From contig JAQGKD010000018.1 of the NCBI GenBank assembly GCA_028290285.1, positions 1 to 64,000 of the forward strand: a DNA stretch of 64,000 nucleotides, in the 5' to 3' direction. Under the pieces are notes generated by a model. That model was not told where the DNA came from. It did not search any database and was given only the letters and a program-made list of their open reading frames with translations. The translations under genes and the position numbers were made by a program. Source of the DNA: Hyphomicrobiales bacterium. GTDB lineage: Bacteria; Pseudomonadota; Alphaproteobacteria; Rhizobiales; Beijerinckiaceae. This document shows, one piece after another, positions 26,698 to 35,795 of this stretch (positions within the stretch are counted from its first letter, which is position 1; every line of letters starts with the position of its first letter).

Positions 26698-28653
26698 ATG
26701 CAATCCTCAAACTTGCATTACAGGCCTGAAATCGACGGGCTTCGGGCTATCGCCATCATCCCGGTCGTCCTGTTCCATGCGGGCTTTACTTTGTTCGGTG
26801 GGGGATACATTGGCGTCGATGTCTTTTTTGTCATTAGTGGCTATCTGATAACGGCCATCATCATAAGAGAGGTCGAGGCAGGCGAGTTCACATTCGCGGG
26901 CTTCTACGAGCGGCGTGCGAGACGCATCCTGCCCGCGCTTCTCGTCGTTATGGTCTGTTGCGTCCCATTCGCATGGCTTTGGATGTTGCCGCGGGACTTC
27001 CAGGATTTTTCGGCCAGCATGTTGTCTGTGGCGGTGTTCGCTTCCAATATTTTTTTCTGGAAACAGGCCGCCTACTTCGAAACGGCATCGGCGCTCAAAC
27101 CGCTTATGCACACATGGAGTCTCGCCGTCGAGGAGCAGTTTTATATTCTGTTTCCGATCGCTATCCTTCTTCTCTGGCGCTGGAGTCGACGTTCCATCGT
27201 TCCTGCGATCGCGGCCACGGCCGTGGTCAGCTTGCTATTGTGCGAATACGCCTCAAGTCGTTTCCCGACGTTCAATTTCTACTGGGCGATCACGCGGGCG
27301 TGGGAATGGCTGGCAGGCTCTCTTTGCGCCGTCGCAGTCGTCAGGCGGTGCCCCATGCGGGATAATGTCCTGTCGGCGCTGGGGCTGGTCGCAATCATCA
27401 TTCCGATCTTCTGGTTTGACAGCGACACTCCATTTCCATCTCATTATGCACTCCTCCCCGTGGGCGGTGCTTCGCTGGTATTGCTGTTCGGCGTCGAGGC
27501 CACGCTGGCTGCTCGTCTGTTGTCATCGAAACGGATGGTAGGTTGCGGGCTGATCAGTTACAGCGCATATTTGTGGCATCAACCGCTGTTCGCCTTCGCG
27601 CGGCTGAGGACGCTGGCGGAGCCATCGTCAGTTCTCATGGGAACGCTGACGTTTGTGACGTTTGCACTGGCCTATCTCAGTTGGAGGTTTGTCGAGAAAC
27701 CTTGGCGCCGGAAAAAGTCCAAAGAAGAAAAAGACAATAAAAAGCTGATTTTAGTGTCGTCGGGCTCAGCCTGCTTGCTGATTGCAATGGCTGCTTTCGG
27801 CTGTCTGTCGGCGGGAGCCCCCTCCCGTTTTGATAAAGAGGTTATATCGCTCTCCGATCACAATGATCTGTCGGGGCAAAATTGTACTGCGGTCGCCTTT
27901 GTAGTGTGTAAAGTCGGAACAGATTCGGGATCGAGAAATATTGCCCTCATTGGCGACAGTCACGCTCATACCCTTGCAAACGAAATCGACCGTGAGCTTC
28001 GGCGAACAGCGCGAGCCGGATTTGTCATAACCGGGGGGTTCTGCGTCCCCTTGCTCAAGTTCGTCAAAACGCGAGGGTGGGTGCCAACACGCTGCGATCT
28101 GCTGATGGATGAAGCAATTGAGAACGTGCTGCGAGACGAAAATATACGAACTGTCGTGTTGTACTCGGAATGGGCTTATTACACGAGTGGCTTTAGAGTG
28201 GGGACGACCTCTCATGCGGTTTACAATTATGATTCAGGCTTAAGTTCAGATTCTAAAAATAATAAACTTCAGCTCGAGCGAGCACTGTCAAACGTATTTA
28301 CCAAATTTTTGGCCGCCGGAAAATCTGTCGTCGTCGTTAAGTCTACTCCTGAGTTCTTATACGATGTTCCCGATTATATGGCCAAAGCGCGATATTTTAA
28401 CACTGATTTGGAGGGGGTAATTCTTCCCTTGAGGTCACATATAGAGCGGAATAAGGATATAGAGCAGCTGCTTGAGGGATACTCAGGGAGAGTCTTTTTT
28501 GTCGATCCGTCGACAGAATTTTGTGACAGCGAAAACTGCCAGCCCTTCAGCGGTACACAGTCCTTTTTTCGTGATTCCAACCATCTGAATGAGCAGGGCG
28601 CACAGAAAGTCGTTTCGAAACTCATGCGCGCTCTCGAAAAGAGTGGGCTGTAA
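26698..28653 (+). CDS. OafA/YrhL-type O-acyltransferase: acyltransferase-3 domain with SGNH domain
   Basis: A 651-residue membrane enzyme that transfers acyl (often acetyl) groups to extracytoplasmic sugars such as O-antigen or exopolysaccharide. The AT3 part spans about residues 1-345 with about ten membrane helices and the motifs YRPEIDGLRAIAIIPVVLFH, GGYIGVDVFFVISGYLI and FYERRARRILPA. The C-terminal SGNH domain (about 385-650) shows the nucleophile block IALIGDSHAHTLANE and the catalytic DSNHLNEQGA. AAGGA lies five bases before the ATG. The gene is richer in A/T than its neighbours, especially in its last 600 bases, and sits next to a tRNA gene, which suggests acquisition. It may modify the polysaccharide encoded at 49-64 kb, by inference. 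Confidence 0.9.
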   Translation: MQSSNLHYRPEIDGLRAIAIIPVVLFHAGFTLFGGGYIGVDVFFVISGYLITAIIIREVEAGEFTFAGFYERRARRILPALLVVMVCCVPFAWLWMLPRDFQDFSASMLSVAVFASNIFFWKQAAYFETASALKPLMHTWSLAVEEQFYILFPIAILLLWRWSRRSIVPAIAATAVVSLLLCEYASSRFPTFNFYWAITRAWEWLAGSLCAVAVVRRCPMRDNVLSALGLVAIIIPIFWFDSDTPFPSHYALLPVGGASLVLLFGVEATLAARLLSSKRMVGCGLISYSAYLWHQPLFAFARLRTLAEPSSVLMGTLTFVTFALAYLSWRFVEKPWRRKKSKEEKDNKKLILVSSGSACLLIAMAAFGCLSAGAPSRFDKEVISLSDHNDLSGQNCTAVAFVVCKVGTDSGSRNIALIGDSHAHTLANEIDRELRRTARAGFVITGGFCVPLLKFVKTRGWVPTRCDLLMDEAIENVLRDENIRTVVLYSEWAYYTSGFRVGTTSHAVYNYDSGLSSDSKNNKLQLERALSNVFTKFLAAGKSVVVVKSTPEFLYDVPDYMAKARYFNTDLEGVILPLRSHIERNKDIEQLLEGYSGRVFFVDPSTEFCDSENCQPFSGTQSFFRDSNHLNEQGAQKVVSKLMRALEKSGL

Positions 28654-28732
28654 GTGACGCCGCCAAGTGCGTCATCGCGGGATGTGCATTTCAACGGAGC
28701 TTTCGGCCCCGGCGCGCAGGGCCGAAGCTCTG

Positions 28733-28849
28733 GACGCCGACCACGGTTGCAAGCGCTGCTCCCGAGTTGAAGCCGAGGCGGCTGATGGCAGCCGCCACCG
28801 CGAGCTCGAAGAAGTTCGACGCGCCGATCAGCGCTGACGGCCCAGGGAT
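28733..28849 (-). pseudogene. Fragment of an ACR3-type arsenite efflux pump
   Basis: About 39 codons read [20 protein letters not shown] and continue [13 protein letters not shown], the conserved penultimate membrane helices of ACR3 arsenite permeases. Sequence on both sides does not continue the family. It is a scrap left in the 308-base gap between the acyltransferase and the dehydrogenase gene. Confidence 0.65.
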
Positions 28850-28961
28850 ACAATGCTCCTCCCCATCGCAAAGCCGTGCCTCGATGCCTCCGACACGGCG
28901 ACGTGCGAGAGCGACTTCGCCGCGCGCGCCGGAGTTCATCGCGACGCCGGCCCCAGCCCGG

Positions 28962-29840
28962 CTAGTTCTTGTTACCGTTGATCACGTCATAGACGTTGCA
29001 GGCGATGCCCGTGGCCTCATAGCCGTCCTGGCCTGTCGCCTGCGCAATCGCGAACATCTGGGAGGCGAGGCTGACGAACGGCATCGGAACCTCCATCTCG
29101 CGCGCCATATCGAGCCCGAAGCCAACGTCCTTCGGCATCCAGGATTTGCGCGGCTTGAAGTTGCGGCTCACCACAATTTCCATGATGCGCCGAGTCGCCA
29201 CGGAATCCTGCTGGGAGTTCTTGAGAATGGTCTGAAACGTGGCGTCGTCCAGGCCGCCCTTCTTGAGCCAGGAGCCAATCTCGACGATGCTCAAGTGCTG
29301 GACCGCGGCCAGCATCGCCATGGCGTTCTTGACGAGCTTGGCCGTGCCGAGCTCCCCAACGTGAAGAATCGACTTGCCCATGGCCTGGAAGATCGGCTGA
29401 TGCTCGTCGAACACGGTCCTGGAGCCCGAAAGCCAGAGCGCCAGCTGACCGGCAGCCGCGACCTCCTCGACACCGCCGGCGGAAGCGTCGACGACGGTCC
29501 AGCCCTTCTCGACGAGTTCGCGGGCGGCGAAAAGGATCGTCTCCTTGTCGATGCTACTGAAGTCGATCCACACCTTCGCGCCGGTGGCCGCCTCGGCCAG
29601 CCCGTCCTTGCCGAGGCTGATGGCTCTGACGGCATCGTTGTTCGGCAGCATGGAGAGCACGAGCTCGCACGATTCTGCCACGGCTTTGGGTGTGTCCTTG
29701 AACTCTGCGCCGAGGCCTTCCAGTCCCTTGGCCTGCGCACGATTGAGGTCAGTCACGACCAGACGATAGCCCGCCTTGATCAAGTTGGCAGCCATGCCGC
29801 TGCCCATGCCGCCGGTGCCGATAAAACCCAGGGTCTTCAT
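28962..29840 (-). CDS. NAD(P)-dependent 3-hydroxyisobutyrate dehydrogenase-family oxidoreductase
   Basis: A 292-residue beta-hydroxyacid dehydrogenase. The N-terminal dinucleotide loop is [21 protein letters not shown], the substrate loop is [22 protein letters not shown] (usual DAPVSGG), and the catalytic lysine lies in [12 protein letters not shown]. Members oxidise 3-hydroxyisobutyrate, tartronate semialdehyde or related acids. The DASAGG variation makes the exact substrate unclear. The ATG at 29840 has GGGAG eight bases upstream. It stands alone with no pathway partners nearby. Confidence 0.88.
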   Translation of the reverse strand: MKTLGFIGTGGMGSGMAANLIKAGYRLVVTDLNRAQAKGLEGLGAEFKDTPKAVAESCELVLSMLPNNDAVRAISLGKDGLAEAATGAKVWIDFSSIDKETILFAARELVEKGWTVVDASAGGVEEVAAAGQLALWLSGSRTVFDEHQPIFQAMGKSILHVGELGTAKLVKNAMAMLAAVQHLSIVEIGSWLKKGGLDDATFQTILKNSQQDSVATRRIMEIVVSRNFKPRKSWMPKDVGFGLDMAREMEVPMPFVSLASQMFAIAQATGQDGYEATGIACNVYDVINGNKN

Positions 29841-30134
29841 GCTACACACTCCCTCAATCGTTGTGCCAGCCAAGCTCATATCATGTCGCGGACGAGCGCA
29901 CCGGTGCGCGCGCGTCAAGGCGCTCCCTCCTGGCTTACGGAAAGTGGGAAGCGACGCCGTCGGGCCAGAAGCGGGAGGGCCGACAGGCTGAGGATAGCCG
30001 TAAACCCGCCGGCGAGCGAATGCCGCGCGGACGGGCGGCTTCTCTCGTTGCCGTGTGTAACCGCTAAGCCGACAAGAGAATTGGAGTCGCGGTTGTCCTG
30101 AGAAGGACGTGCGCGGACATGCGAAGCCGCGGCC

Positions 30135-30377
30135 CTAGAGCTCGATGTCTACAGCTTCGGCGAACGTCACTCGGCTGACAGTATTCCCGTCCCGGTCAAC
30201 GATTAGAAATGAATCCTTAAGATCGACAAAGCCTTCGTCCCAAAGTGTGCTGGCCATCAGTTCGCGGGCGGCCGCCATTGCACTGGAACGCGCAGTTTCG
30301 ACGCTCCCGAACCGATTACATTCGTGATCTGGATTCGGCGGGGCTCCGCTATTCAGGCGCAAGAAGAACTTCGACAT
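30135..30377 (-). CDS. DUF6894-like small protein
   Basis: An 80-residue protein with the outline of DUF6894 proteins, common in Hyphomicrobiales: MSKFFLRL start, a middle ETARSSAMAAARELMAS and the C-terminal LIVDRDGNTVSRVTFAEAVDIEL. CGAGG stands a few bases before the ATG. No function is known for the family. Confidence 0.72.
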   Translation of the reverse strand: MSKFFLRLNSGAPPNPDHECNRFGSVETARSSAMAAARELMASTLWDEGFVDLKDSFLIVDRDGNTVSRVTFAEAVDIEL

Positions 30378-30497
30378 AAGGCCTCGTGGTCAAGGGAGCC
30401 ACGCTTGCCAACTCTGCTGGGATAGAGAGAAGACCCATTGGCCGCATACATGAGAAGCGGCGCAGATTTGCAGCCCGGGTGCTTCTTTGAAAAAACC

Positions 30498-30926
30498 TTA
30501 CGGTCGAGGCCCCGTCGTGTCGACGGTGTTGGGGTCGCTATTGGACGCTAAAGCCGCCCCGAGGCTTTGCAGCTTAACAGCTGCGCCGACTAACTGGCGA
30601 TACTTGGCGTGCACGTCCATGCCTTCGCCAGCCTCCATCTGGAACTCTTCAGTTACAGCGTAGCTACGATCCTGTCCCTTCCTGACGATCCCTCTCTTGC
30701 AGAGGGCCACGAGCGTGTACCGAACCGTAGACCTGGGCATGCCCGTAGCGCCGGCAATCTTATCAAGGCCCAATCGCTGCGGCCCGAACGTTGAAATTCC
30801 GACTGTGTAAAGGACAAGTCTCTCATTCGCAGTGAGGCCGAGGTCGGTCTCAAACGGGCGCCAGATGTCCACCATGCATTTGCAGAGAATGTAGCGGCGC
30901 TTTTTTTCGTTCTCCGAGATTGGCAC
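30498..30926 (-). CDS. Winged helix-turn-helix transcriptional regulator (MarR-like)
   Basis: A 142-residue protein. A winged-helix domain covers about residues 20-100: LGLTANERLVLYTVGIS, then LGLDKIAGATGMPRSTVRYTLVALCKRGIVRKGQDRSYAVTEEF. The last part is the wing with a basic GQDRSY turn. GTG is the start, with GGGAGG nine bases upstream. No ligand or target is evident. It lies in a variable region beside small genes of unknown role. Confidence 0.72.
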   Translation of the reverse strand: MPISENEKKRRYILCKCMVDIWRPFETDLGLTANERLVLYTVGISTFGPQRLGLDKIAGATGMPRSTVRYTLVALCKRGIVRKGQDRSYAVTEEFQMEAGEGMDVHAKYRQLVGAAVKLQSLGAALASNSDPNTVDTTGPRP

Positions 30927-31509
30927 AACACAATACCTCCCGGTAAGCCGGCGTCAGCCCGACAACGTGCCTCGTGAGTAAACGTTGCAGGCAGCAAACC
31001 AGCCTCGGAGTAGAAAGACGTACGGCAATCTTGGCTGATGTCGTGGTGGAAACTTTGCCGTGCAGTCGGGACAAGGCCACTCGTTCTCCGGATGCGGAAC
31101 GTTCAGCGTGCAAGGCGCCCTTCCCGTCACGCTACAACCGAATCACATCACTTGCATTGTAACCTGCGGCGGGGAAGCAGGCCCTCATTCTCAAGAGTGT
31201 ACGAGCTGGATGGGTTGCCGGTTATCGCCCGTGGTCCATCCACCGTTCGCTGGGCGGCCTTGCTCGCGCGCACGCAGCCGAGGGTGCTCGCTCAAGAAGC
31301 TACGCCTAGTCAAAAGGGGCTACTCCGCTCGGACCCAGCCGCTCCGGAAAACCTTGGAAAATAGGCGATTTTATGTCGTAGGCAGGCCGCGTTAGCTGGT
31401 CGTTAAGTTTTGCCACGCATAACACGCCAACTGAGCTGGGCGCATGCGCGGGAATAAGACTCAACCGCAAACCAGCTTCGAACTACAAAGCCCAGATGGA
31501 GAGTTCAGT
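30927..31509. other. 583-base intergenic stretch before the secreted-protein operon
   Basis: No supported gene. It should carry the promoter of the downstream three-gene operon and of the divergent regulator, but I see no strong consensus promoter. A short GC-rich inverted repeat (CCTGC/GCAGG near 31163) has no T-tract. Confidence 0.45.
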
Positions 31510-31989
31510 ATGTTAAAGTTCACCGCACCCGCAGTTATTGCTGTCATCACAATGGCTGCCTGCAACGCTGCTGTCGCGCAGCAGGCTCTTGATTTTGACG
31601 GGACGGCAGCATCATCTTGCGCACTCACGAACCCGGTCAACGGAACCATCGCTTTACAGACTGATCTTCGGTCCTGGGCGACGGGATCGCCCGCATCGAT
31701 CGTCGTCACGAACACATCGGCCGGGACCTACGATCTCAGCATCACTCACGGCGAGACGTGGACCTCAGCCCCGACCGGGACGCCCGCTACGACGACGTTT
31801 GCTCACTCGCAGTCGATCACCGGCGCCAATCAGAACGCGGTGTTCTCTACTACTGGACCCGCAACGAGCACTAACCTCGCAGCTGCCGGCGAGGACAACG
31901 TGCAAATTTCGCTCACAGCCTCGTCCCCTGACCCGTACCGGGCGGGACCGCACAAGGCGACGGTGACCGTCACATGCGCGGCAAATTGA
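31510..31989 (+). CDS. Secreted beta-rich protein, pilin-subunit-like (operon gene 1)
   Basis: A 159-residue protein with a signal peptide cleaved after AVA (residue 23). The mature part is Thr/Ser/Ala-rich with alternating hydrophobic strands. It has two cysteines, C37 close to the N-terminus and C156 four residues from the end, the arrangement of pilin or spore-coat-U/Csu-like Ig folds in which a disulfide ties first and last strands. GGAG lies eight bases before the ATG. The 3' end overlaps the next gene by 16 bases. Family assignment is a structural guess from the pattern; no named family is recognised. Confidence 0.65.
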   Translation: MLKFTAPAVIAVITMAACNAAVAQQALDFDGTAASSCALTNPVNGTIALQTDLRSWATGSPASIVVTNTSAGTYDLSITHGETWTSAPTGTPATTTFAHSQSITGANQNAVFSTTGPATSTNLAAAGEDNVQISLTASSPDPYRAGPHKATVTVTCAAN

Positions 31990-32399
31990 TACTAGCAGCT
32001 GTGACGTTGGCGGCTTCCGCCGCCAACGCCCACACAATCTTCCCAGGACAGCAAACTGTGCTGATCGGGGGAGATCGAGCCTTCGTGAAGTTCGAGGCTG
32101 CGAACGCCCGAAAGGACGTCTCCGAGTTCGCAGTAGAAGTCTTCGAGAGAGGCAACTGGCATCCCTCCCGACAGGCAGTCCCGTTCCCGGCGCGCCTTAC
32201 CGTTCGTGCGCCGACCGGCGGCAGTATGGCGTCGACGAACCGGCCATTCTCCGTTCTGGTGGACCTCGGCGGCAAACCTGAACAGCGCCTACGTGTTTGT
32301 ACAAAGACCATCTCAACGAACAACATGCTTCGGCCGAACCTGGCCCAGGTGAATACCCGTGTTTGCGCCAATGTGACCGTGAGGAGAATCGCGCAATGA
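31974..32399 (+). CDS. Secreted chaperone-like or structural protein (operon gene 2)
   Basis: A 141-residue protein with a signal peptide ending ASAANA-H (residue 19). The mature part is basic and beta-rich with two cysteines, C109 and C131, that may form a disulfide. The section GGSMASTNRPFSVLVDLGG followed by RLRVC is vaguely reminiscent of the end of a periplasmic usher-pathway chaperone domain, but the protein is far too short for a two-domain PapD fold. It overlaps gene 1 by 16 bases and gene 3 by ATGA, so all three are translated as a unit. Function unknown. Confidence 0.65.
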   Translation: MRGKLILAAVTLAASAANAHTIFPGQQTVLIGGDRAFVKFEAANARKDVSEFAVEVFERGNWHPSRQAVPFPARLTVRAPTGGSMASTNRPFSVLVDLGGKPEQRLRVCTKTISTNNMLRPNLAQVNTRVCANVTVRRIAQ

Positions 32400-32890
32400 A
32401 AGCGGCGTTTCTGGCGGTTGCTCTCTCGTTGTTCCCAACAGCAGTTTTCGCGCAAGCGACAGGATTTTACCTTCCAAGCTCCAGCCCGAGCTACGGACAG
32501 GACGAGTTCCGATCGAGCGATGGAACAAGCTGTCGCACGACGATGGACGGGACCAAGCGCATGGAAGTTGGAACATTCGCATCTGGCGGCAGTCAGACTG
32601 CAAACTCCGGCACTAACTACGGCCTCCCGGGGTATGTTGCTAATCCTGCGCAGGGCAATATGGGTGTGTACGGAAAATTCTCGTGGTCGCTTGATGCGAG
32701 ACCAACGCGGATGGACTGCAATAAATTGTACGAACTGGAACTTGAGAAAAAGCAAATAGAACTGGAACTCCTAAAACAACAAATGCGAGTCGCTAAACAG
32801 TCAATGCAGCAGGCAGACGATCAGCTTGACGATTTGAAGAAGCAACGGCCGAAGGCGAGAAAGGCTTCTGCCAATGTTCCCCCTTTGTGA
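32396..32890 (+). CDS. Secreted protein with C-terminal coiled coil (operon gene 3)
   Basis: A 164-residue protein with a signal peptide cleaved after FAQ or FA (residue 19-20). Residues 21-105 are Gly/Ser/Asn-rich with an aromatic strand-like segment (MGVYGKFSWSL), then MDCNKLYELELEKK begins a coiled coil to about residue 150, ending in a Lys-rich tail. The layout suggests an envelope protein with an extended helical region, perhaps an anchor or assembly factor for the product of gene 1. The ATG overlaps the stop of gene 2. No family recognised. Confidence 0.65.
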   Translation: MKAAFLAVALSLFPTAVFAQATGFYLPSSSPSYGQDEFRSSDGTSCRTTMDGTKRMEVGTFASGGSQTANSGTNYGLPGYVANPAQGNMGVYGKFSWSLDARPTRMDCNKLYELELEKKQIELELLKQQMRVAKQSMQQADDQLDDLKKQRPKARKASANVPPL

Positions 32891-33147
32891 AACGCGAGTG
32901 ATAGGTAGCTCCGATGCTGACGTTCTGCTTGGATGAGCTGGCTAACGGTGTCTCCGAATGCGTGAGCAACTGACAGCTATCCACCCGGTACCGACGCGTT
33001 TGATCGCGAACCAATTCATATTCCCTAAGCAATACAGTCGCATGGGCTAGTGCTTGTCGTCGACACGGAGCCCGACCTCATTGTGCAGAGCGCCGGCGGC
33101 GCATCGCCGATACAGCGAAGGCCATCGTTGCGCCGATTGGCGAGCGA

Positions 33148-33864
33148 ATGGCGCAGGAGTCAACGTTCGTTGGCAGCTTGCAGGCTGCACGCACCGGCGA
33201 GCGATTCACACTGATCGGAGCCGAGTTAGATATGCGGAATGCAATGTCGTCCTTTGCAAGCAGCGTTGCACGCGCGCGCAAACTTGCTGCGATCACAGGC
33301 AAGCGCAAGCACATCCGGGTAGGAGCTAAACTAGCCGGTAACGCGCTGCTCGACGATGGACTGGAATTCTCCTGCGAGACAACGGATGTGTCGGCAGGCG
33401 GAATGGCACTGGTTGCTCGCGTGTCGCCTCGCGTGGGCCAGCGTATCGTCATCTACCTCGAACTCATAGGCGGGCTAAATGGAGAAGTGGTCAGAGTGTC
33501 GGACCTAGGCTTTGCTGTCGCCTTCCACGCAACGCTCCGCAAGAGAGACAAGATCGCGACGCAACTAACGTGGCTGAACAATCGTGATCTGCTCGGTCAA
33601 GAATCGTTAAGAGCGCAGGATAGGATTGTGCCAACGAGTCGTAGGTGCCGCGCAACGTTCGCGAACGGCGATTGGAGCTGGACGGAGGTAGTCGACTTGT
33701 CGAGGTCGGGTGTGGCACTTACCGGCATCCAGCTTCAGGTCGGATCGGACGTTACGATCGGAACTACCCGAGGAAAGGTCGTTCGACTGCTGCCCAACGG
33801 CTTTGCCGTCGAATTCTTGCGGCGGATTCCCATGGAACAGTTCGATGGAGACTATGTGCTGTAA
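33148..33864 (+). CDS. Double PilZ-domain protein
   Basis: A 238-residue cytoplasmic protein with two PilZ-like domains. The first (about 53-130) has RKHIR and DVSAGGMAL; the second (about 165-230) has RRCRATF and DLSRSGVAL. These correspond to the RxxxR and D/NxSxxG motifs that bind cyclic di-GMP, so the first domain looks competent and the second, with its R-R-x-R arrangement, is less sure. It probably relays c-di-GMP to a surface structure. The neighbouring secreted-protein operon and the distant polysaccharide locus are candidate targets. The start is uncertain; an in-frame ATG lies 28 codons downstream. Confidence 0.78.
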   Translation: MAQESTFVGSLQAARTGERFTLIGAELDMRNAMSSFASSVARARKLAAITGKRKHIRVGAKLAGNALLDDGLEFSCETTDVSAGGMALVARVSPRVGQRIVIYLELIGGLNGEVVRVSDLGFAVAFHATLRKRDKIATQLTWLNNRDLLGQESLRAQDRIVPTSRRCRATFANGDWSWTEVVDLSRSGVALTGIQLQVGSDVTIGTTRGKVVRLLPNGFAVEFLRRIPMEQFDGDYVL

Positions 33865-34035
33865 GCCATACTAGCGCCAACGCTACAGCTTCACGCCAAG
33901 GCGGACGATCATTCGCGCGGGGATGGCATGGCACAATGGACCAGGCCAACGGCCTGGCCAGTTACTCTCCGATACTCACGCCAAGTTGCGACAGTGCGTG
34001 GTGTCACCGCGTTGAGCAAGCCTGAGGAATGCGCT

Positions 34036-34758
34036 TCAGGGCTGTAACTTTGCACCGAGCGCCACTGCTTGGGCCCGCTTCTTGAAGTTGAGCCTTTTCA
34101 GGATAGCGGAGACATGCAGTTTTACAGTGTTGGGTGACGCCGAAATTAATTCCGCTATCTCGGCATTAGACCGCCCTGAACCCAAATGTACCAGGATCTC
34201 GGTCTGCCTCTTCGTCAACTTTGATTTGATATCCTGCGAGATGTCTCGTCGTATGCCAGCCCTAGGGGTGCGATGCCCTCCCCGATCGATCTTGCCCAAG
34301 AGCGCCGGCAGCAGGCGGGCGAGAGCAGCTTCAACGCTCAGCTGAATGCGGTTGTCAATCAACCGGTCTGGCTTCTCGAAGTCCAGCTGTTCGACAGTAC
34401 TCGGGCCCATCCAGTCCGTCACTTCAACGTGGAATAAAGCGACGGTGTGGCTCTCCGCTTGTCGCACCCCGAACATGATGAACCATCTTTTGCGGTCTGG
34501 AGCATGGCAGGGGTACCAGTGGGAAAGAACACTTTGCCTTCCGCCGAGAAGGTCGGAAAGCTCCTCGATCAACTCTCGCGGAACATTGGATGCCTTGCAA
34601 ACCTCGAGGTAGTTGGCCCCTAAGCAGGCGTCCGGGTGCTTCAGCCCGTTTTTCTCGCCGAACGCACGCCATGCAGGGTTAACAGCAACGATCCTGCCGG
34701 CGCTATCCAAGACGGCGATGTTGGCCGTGAAGCTGTCAAACCCGAGTTCACCGCGCAT
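34036..34758 (-). CDS. PAS-LuxR family transcriptional regulator
   Basis: A 240-residue protein. The N-terminal half is PAS-like (IAVLDSAGRIVAVNPAWRAF, then a YLEVCKAS segment and FHVEVTDWMG), with no Asp phosphorylation site. The C-terminal LuxR/GerE helix-turn-helix is clear: LTKRQTEILVHLGSGRSNAEIAELISASPNTVKLHVSAILKRLNFKKRAQAV. It probably senses a small molecule or redox signal directly. Targets are unknown. Confidence 0.82.
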   Translation of the reverse strand: MRGELGFDSFTANIAVLDSAGRIVAVNPAWRAFGEKNGLKHPDACLGANYLEVCKASNVPRELIEELSDLLGGRQSVLSHWYPCHAPDRKRWFIMFGVRQAESHTVALFHVEVTDWMGPSTVEQLDFEKPDRLIDNRIQLSVEAALARLLPALLGKIDRGGHRTPRAGIRRDISQDIKSKLTKRQTEILVHLGSGRSNAEIAELISASPNTVKLHVSAILKRLNFKKRAQAVALGAKLQP

Positions 34759-35439
34759 GAGTCACATTGAACCCCTTCCCCTTTTGATCTAGCCGTCGCG
34801 CGTGTGAGTGGCTCGTATTCGCGATGCATAGATTGCGACGTCGGATGTTTTCCGTCCGCGGTCAAGCATGGCACCTAACCTGTGACGGAGCTATCATGCA
34901 ACCGCTGGCCTCGGGCACCGGCGCCTGACAGCCCACGAGCCTCATTCAGACGAGCTCATCCGACGCACGCAAGCTATATTAATTCTAAAGCTTCAGCTTA
35001 GGCCCGGTGGGCACCGGAGCAGGCCGCGGCGTGGGTCAAGACGACGTCGCGTCCGTGCCCCAGCAGCCTCGAACATGGCTTCATTGTTCGACCACTCCCT
35101 GGAACAAATTCCGATCGCGCAATCACCAAGGATAGCTTTTTCGCAGAGTGCCGGATGGTGCGGTGGTCGTTCGCCACTTTGGCAAATGCGAACTCCGCAT
35201 TGCGACGATGACCTCATGTCGGCCATTGGCGCAACGGGGACGTTTCGATGCGATTTTCCATCCGTACTGCTCCCCCTTGTCGCCGGCGACGCCATCAGCT
35301 TCGGAGCGGAAGTTCGCGGGCGTACGTGAGTGGACAGAGACGGATGAGACACCCAAGGTGTCAGAACGCGCCCTTGTTTCAGGACGTCAGCCGCAGCTCT
35401 ACCGATTCTCTAGGTCTCTGTTCCTAATGGTGAAATGTC
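34759..35439. other. About 680 bases without a supported gene
   Basis: Frames here lack SD, composition and similarity expected of genes. One perfect 6-bp inverted repeat (CCGGTG/CACCGG at 35004-35017) has no T-tract. The stretch separates the regulator from tRNA-Ser. Confidence 0.45.
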
Positions 35440-35529
35440 TGGCGGAGAGGGAGGGATTCGAACCCCCGATAGGCTTGCACCTATGCCGCATTTCGAGTGC
35501 GGTGCATTCGACCACTCTGCCACCTCTCC
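35440..35529 (-). tRNA. tRNA-Ser (anticodon CGA)
   Basis: A class II tRNA on the minus strand. Acceptor GGAGAGG pairs with CCTCTCC, the discriminator is G and CCA is encoded. The anticodon stem CCGCA/TGCGG encloses CTCGAAA, anticodon CGA. The long variable arm (TAGGTGCAAGCCTA) is typical for serine tRNAs. Confidence 0.95.
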
Positions 35530-35715
35530 GGTCGCCGGCGCATAAGCTCCGTCTGGTCTGCGGCGCAAATATCACGGGCGCGGCATGGGAACAAGCGCCG
35601 TGGCGCAATATGCCTTCGGATCGCGGGATAAGTCTGCGCCGCCCTTAGGGTGAGCGCTGCGGGCCCACGGCGAGAGCCTCTCAAGCCGGAGCGGTCCCGC
35701 CGCTCGGCTCCCGCT

Positions 35716-35747
35716 CTGTCACAAGACCTTCTTGGGACACTCATAAG
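35716..35747 (+). promoter_or_regulatory. Pho-box-like repeats and -10 upstream of olsB
   Basis: CTGTCAC (35716-35722) and CCTTCTT (35727-35733) are spaced 11 bp apart, the periodicity of PhoB half-sites (consensus CTGTCAT); a third weaker copy, CACTCAT, follows at 35738. Eight bases after the second half-site lies CATAAG (35742-35747), a candidate -10. The same arrangement and hexamer occur before the GT21 gene. Confidence 0.45.
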
Positions 35748-35795
35748 CTGCCTTACGCGGTCGAGATCGGGACGCGCGCATGACAGGACGGACGC

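Noticed and set aside
30974..31395. Several short frames in the gap before the secreted-protein operon
   Set aside because: Cysteine- and arginine-rich, mutually overlapping and lacking SD sequences.
35148..35648. Plus-strand frame across tRNA-Ser
   Set aside because: It overlaps a confident tRNA gene and has no family resemblance or SD.
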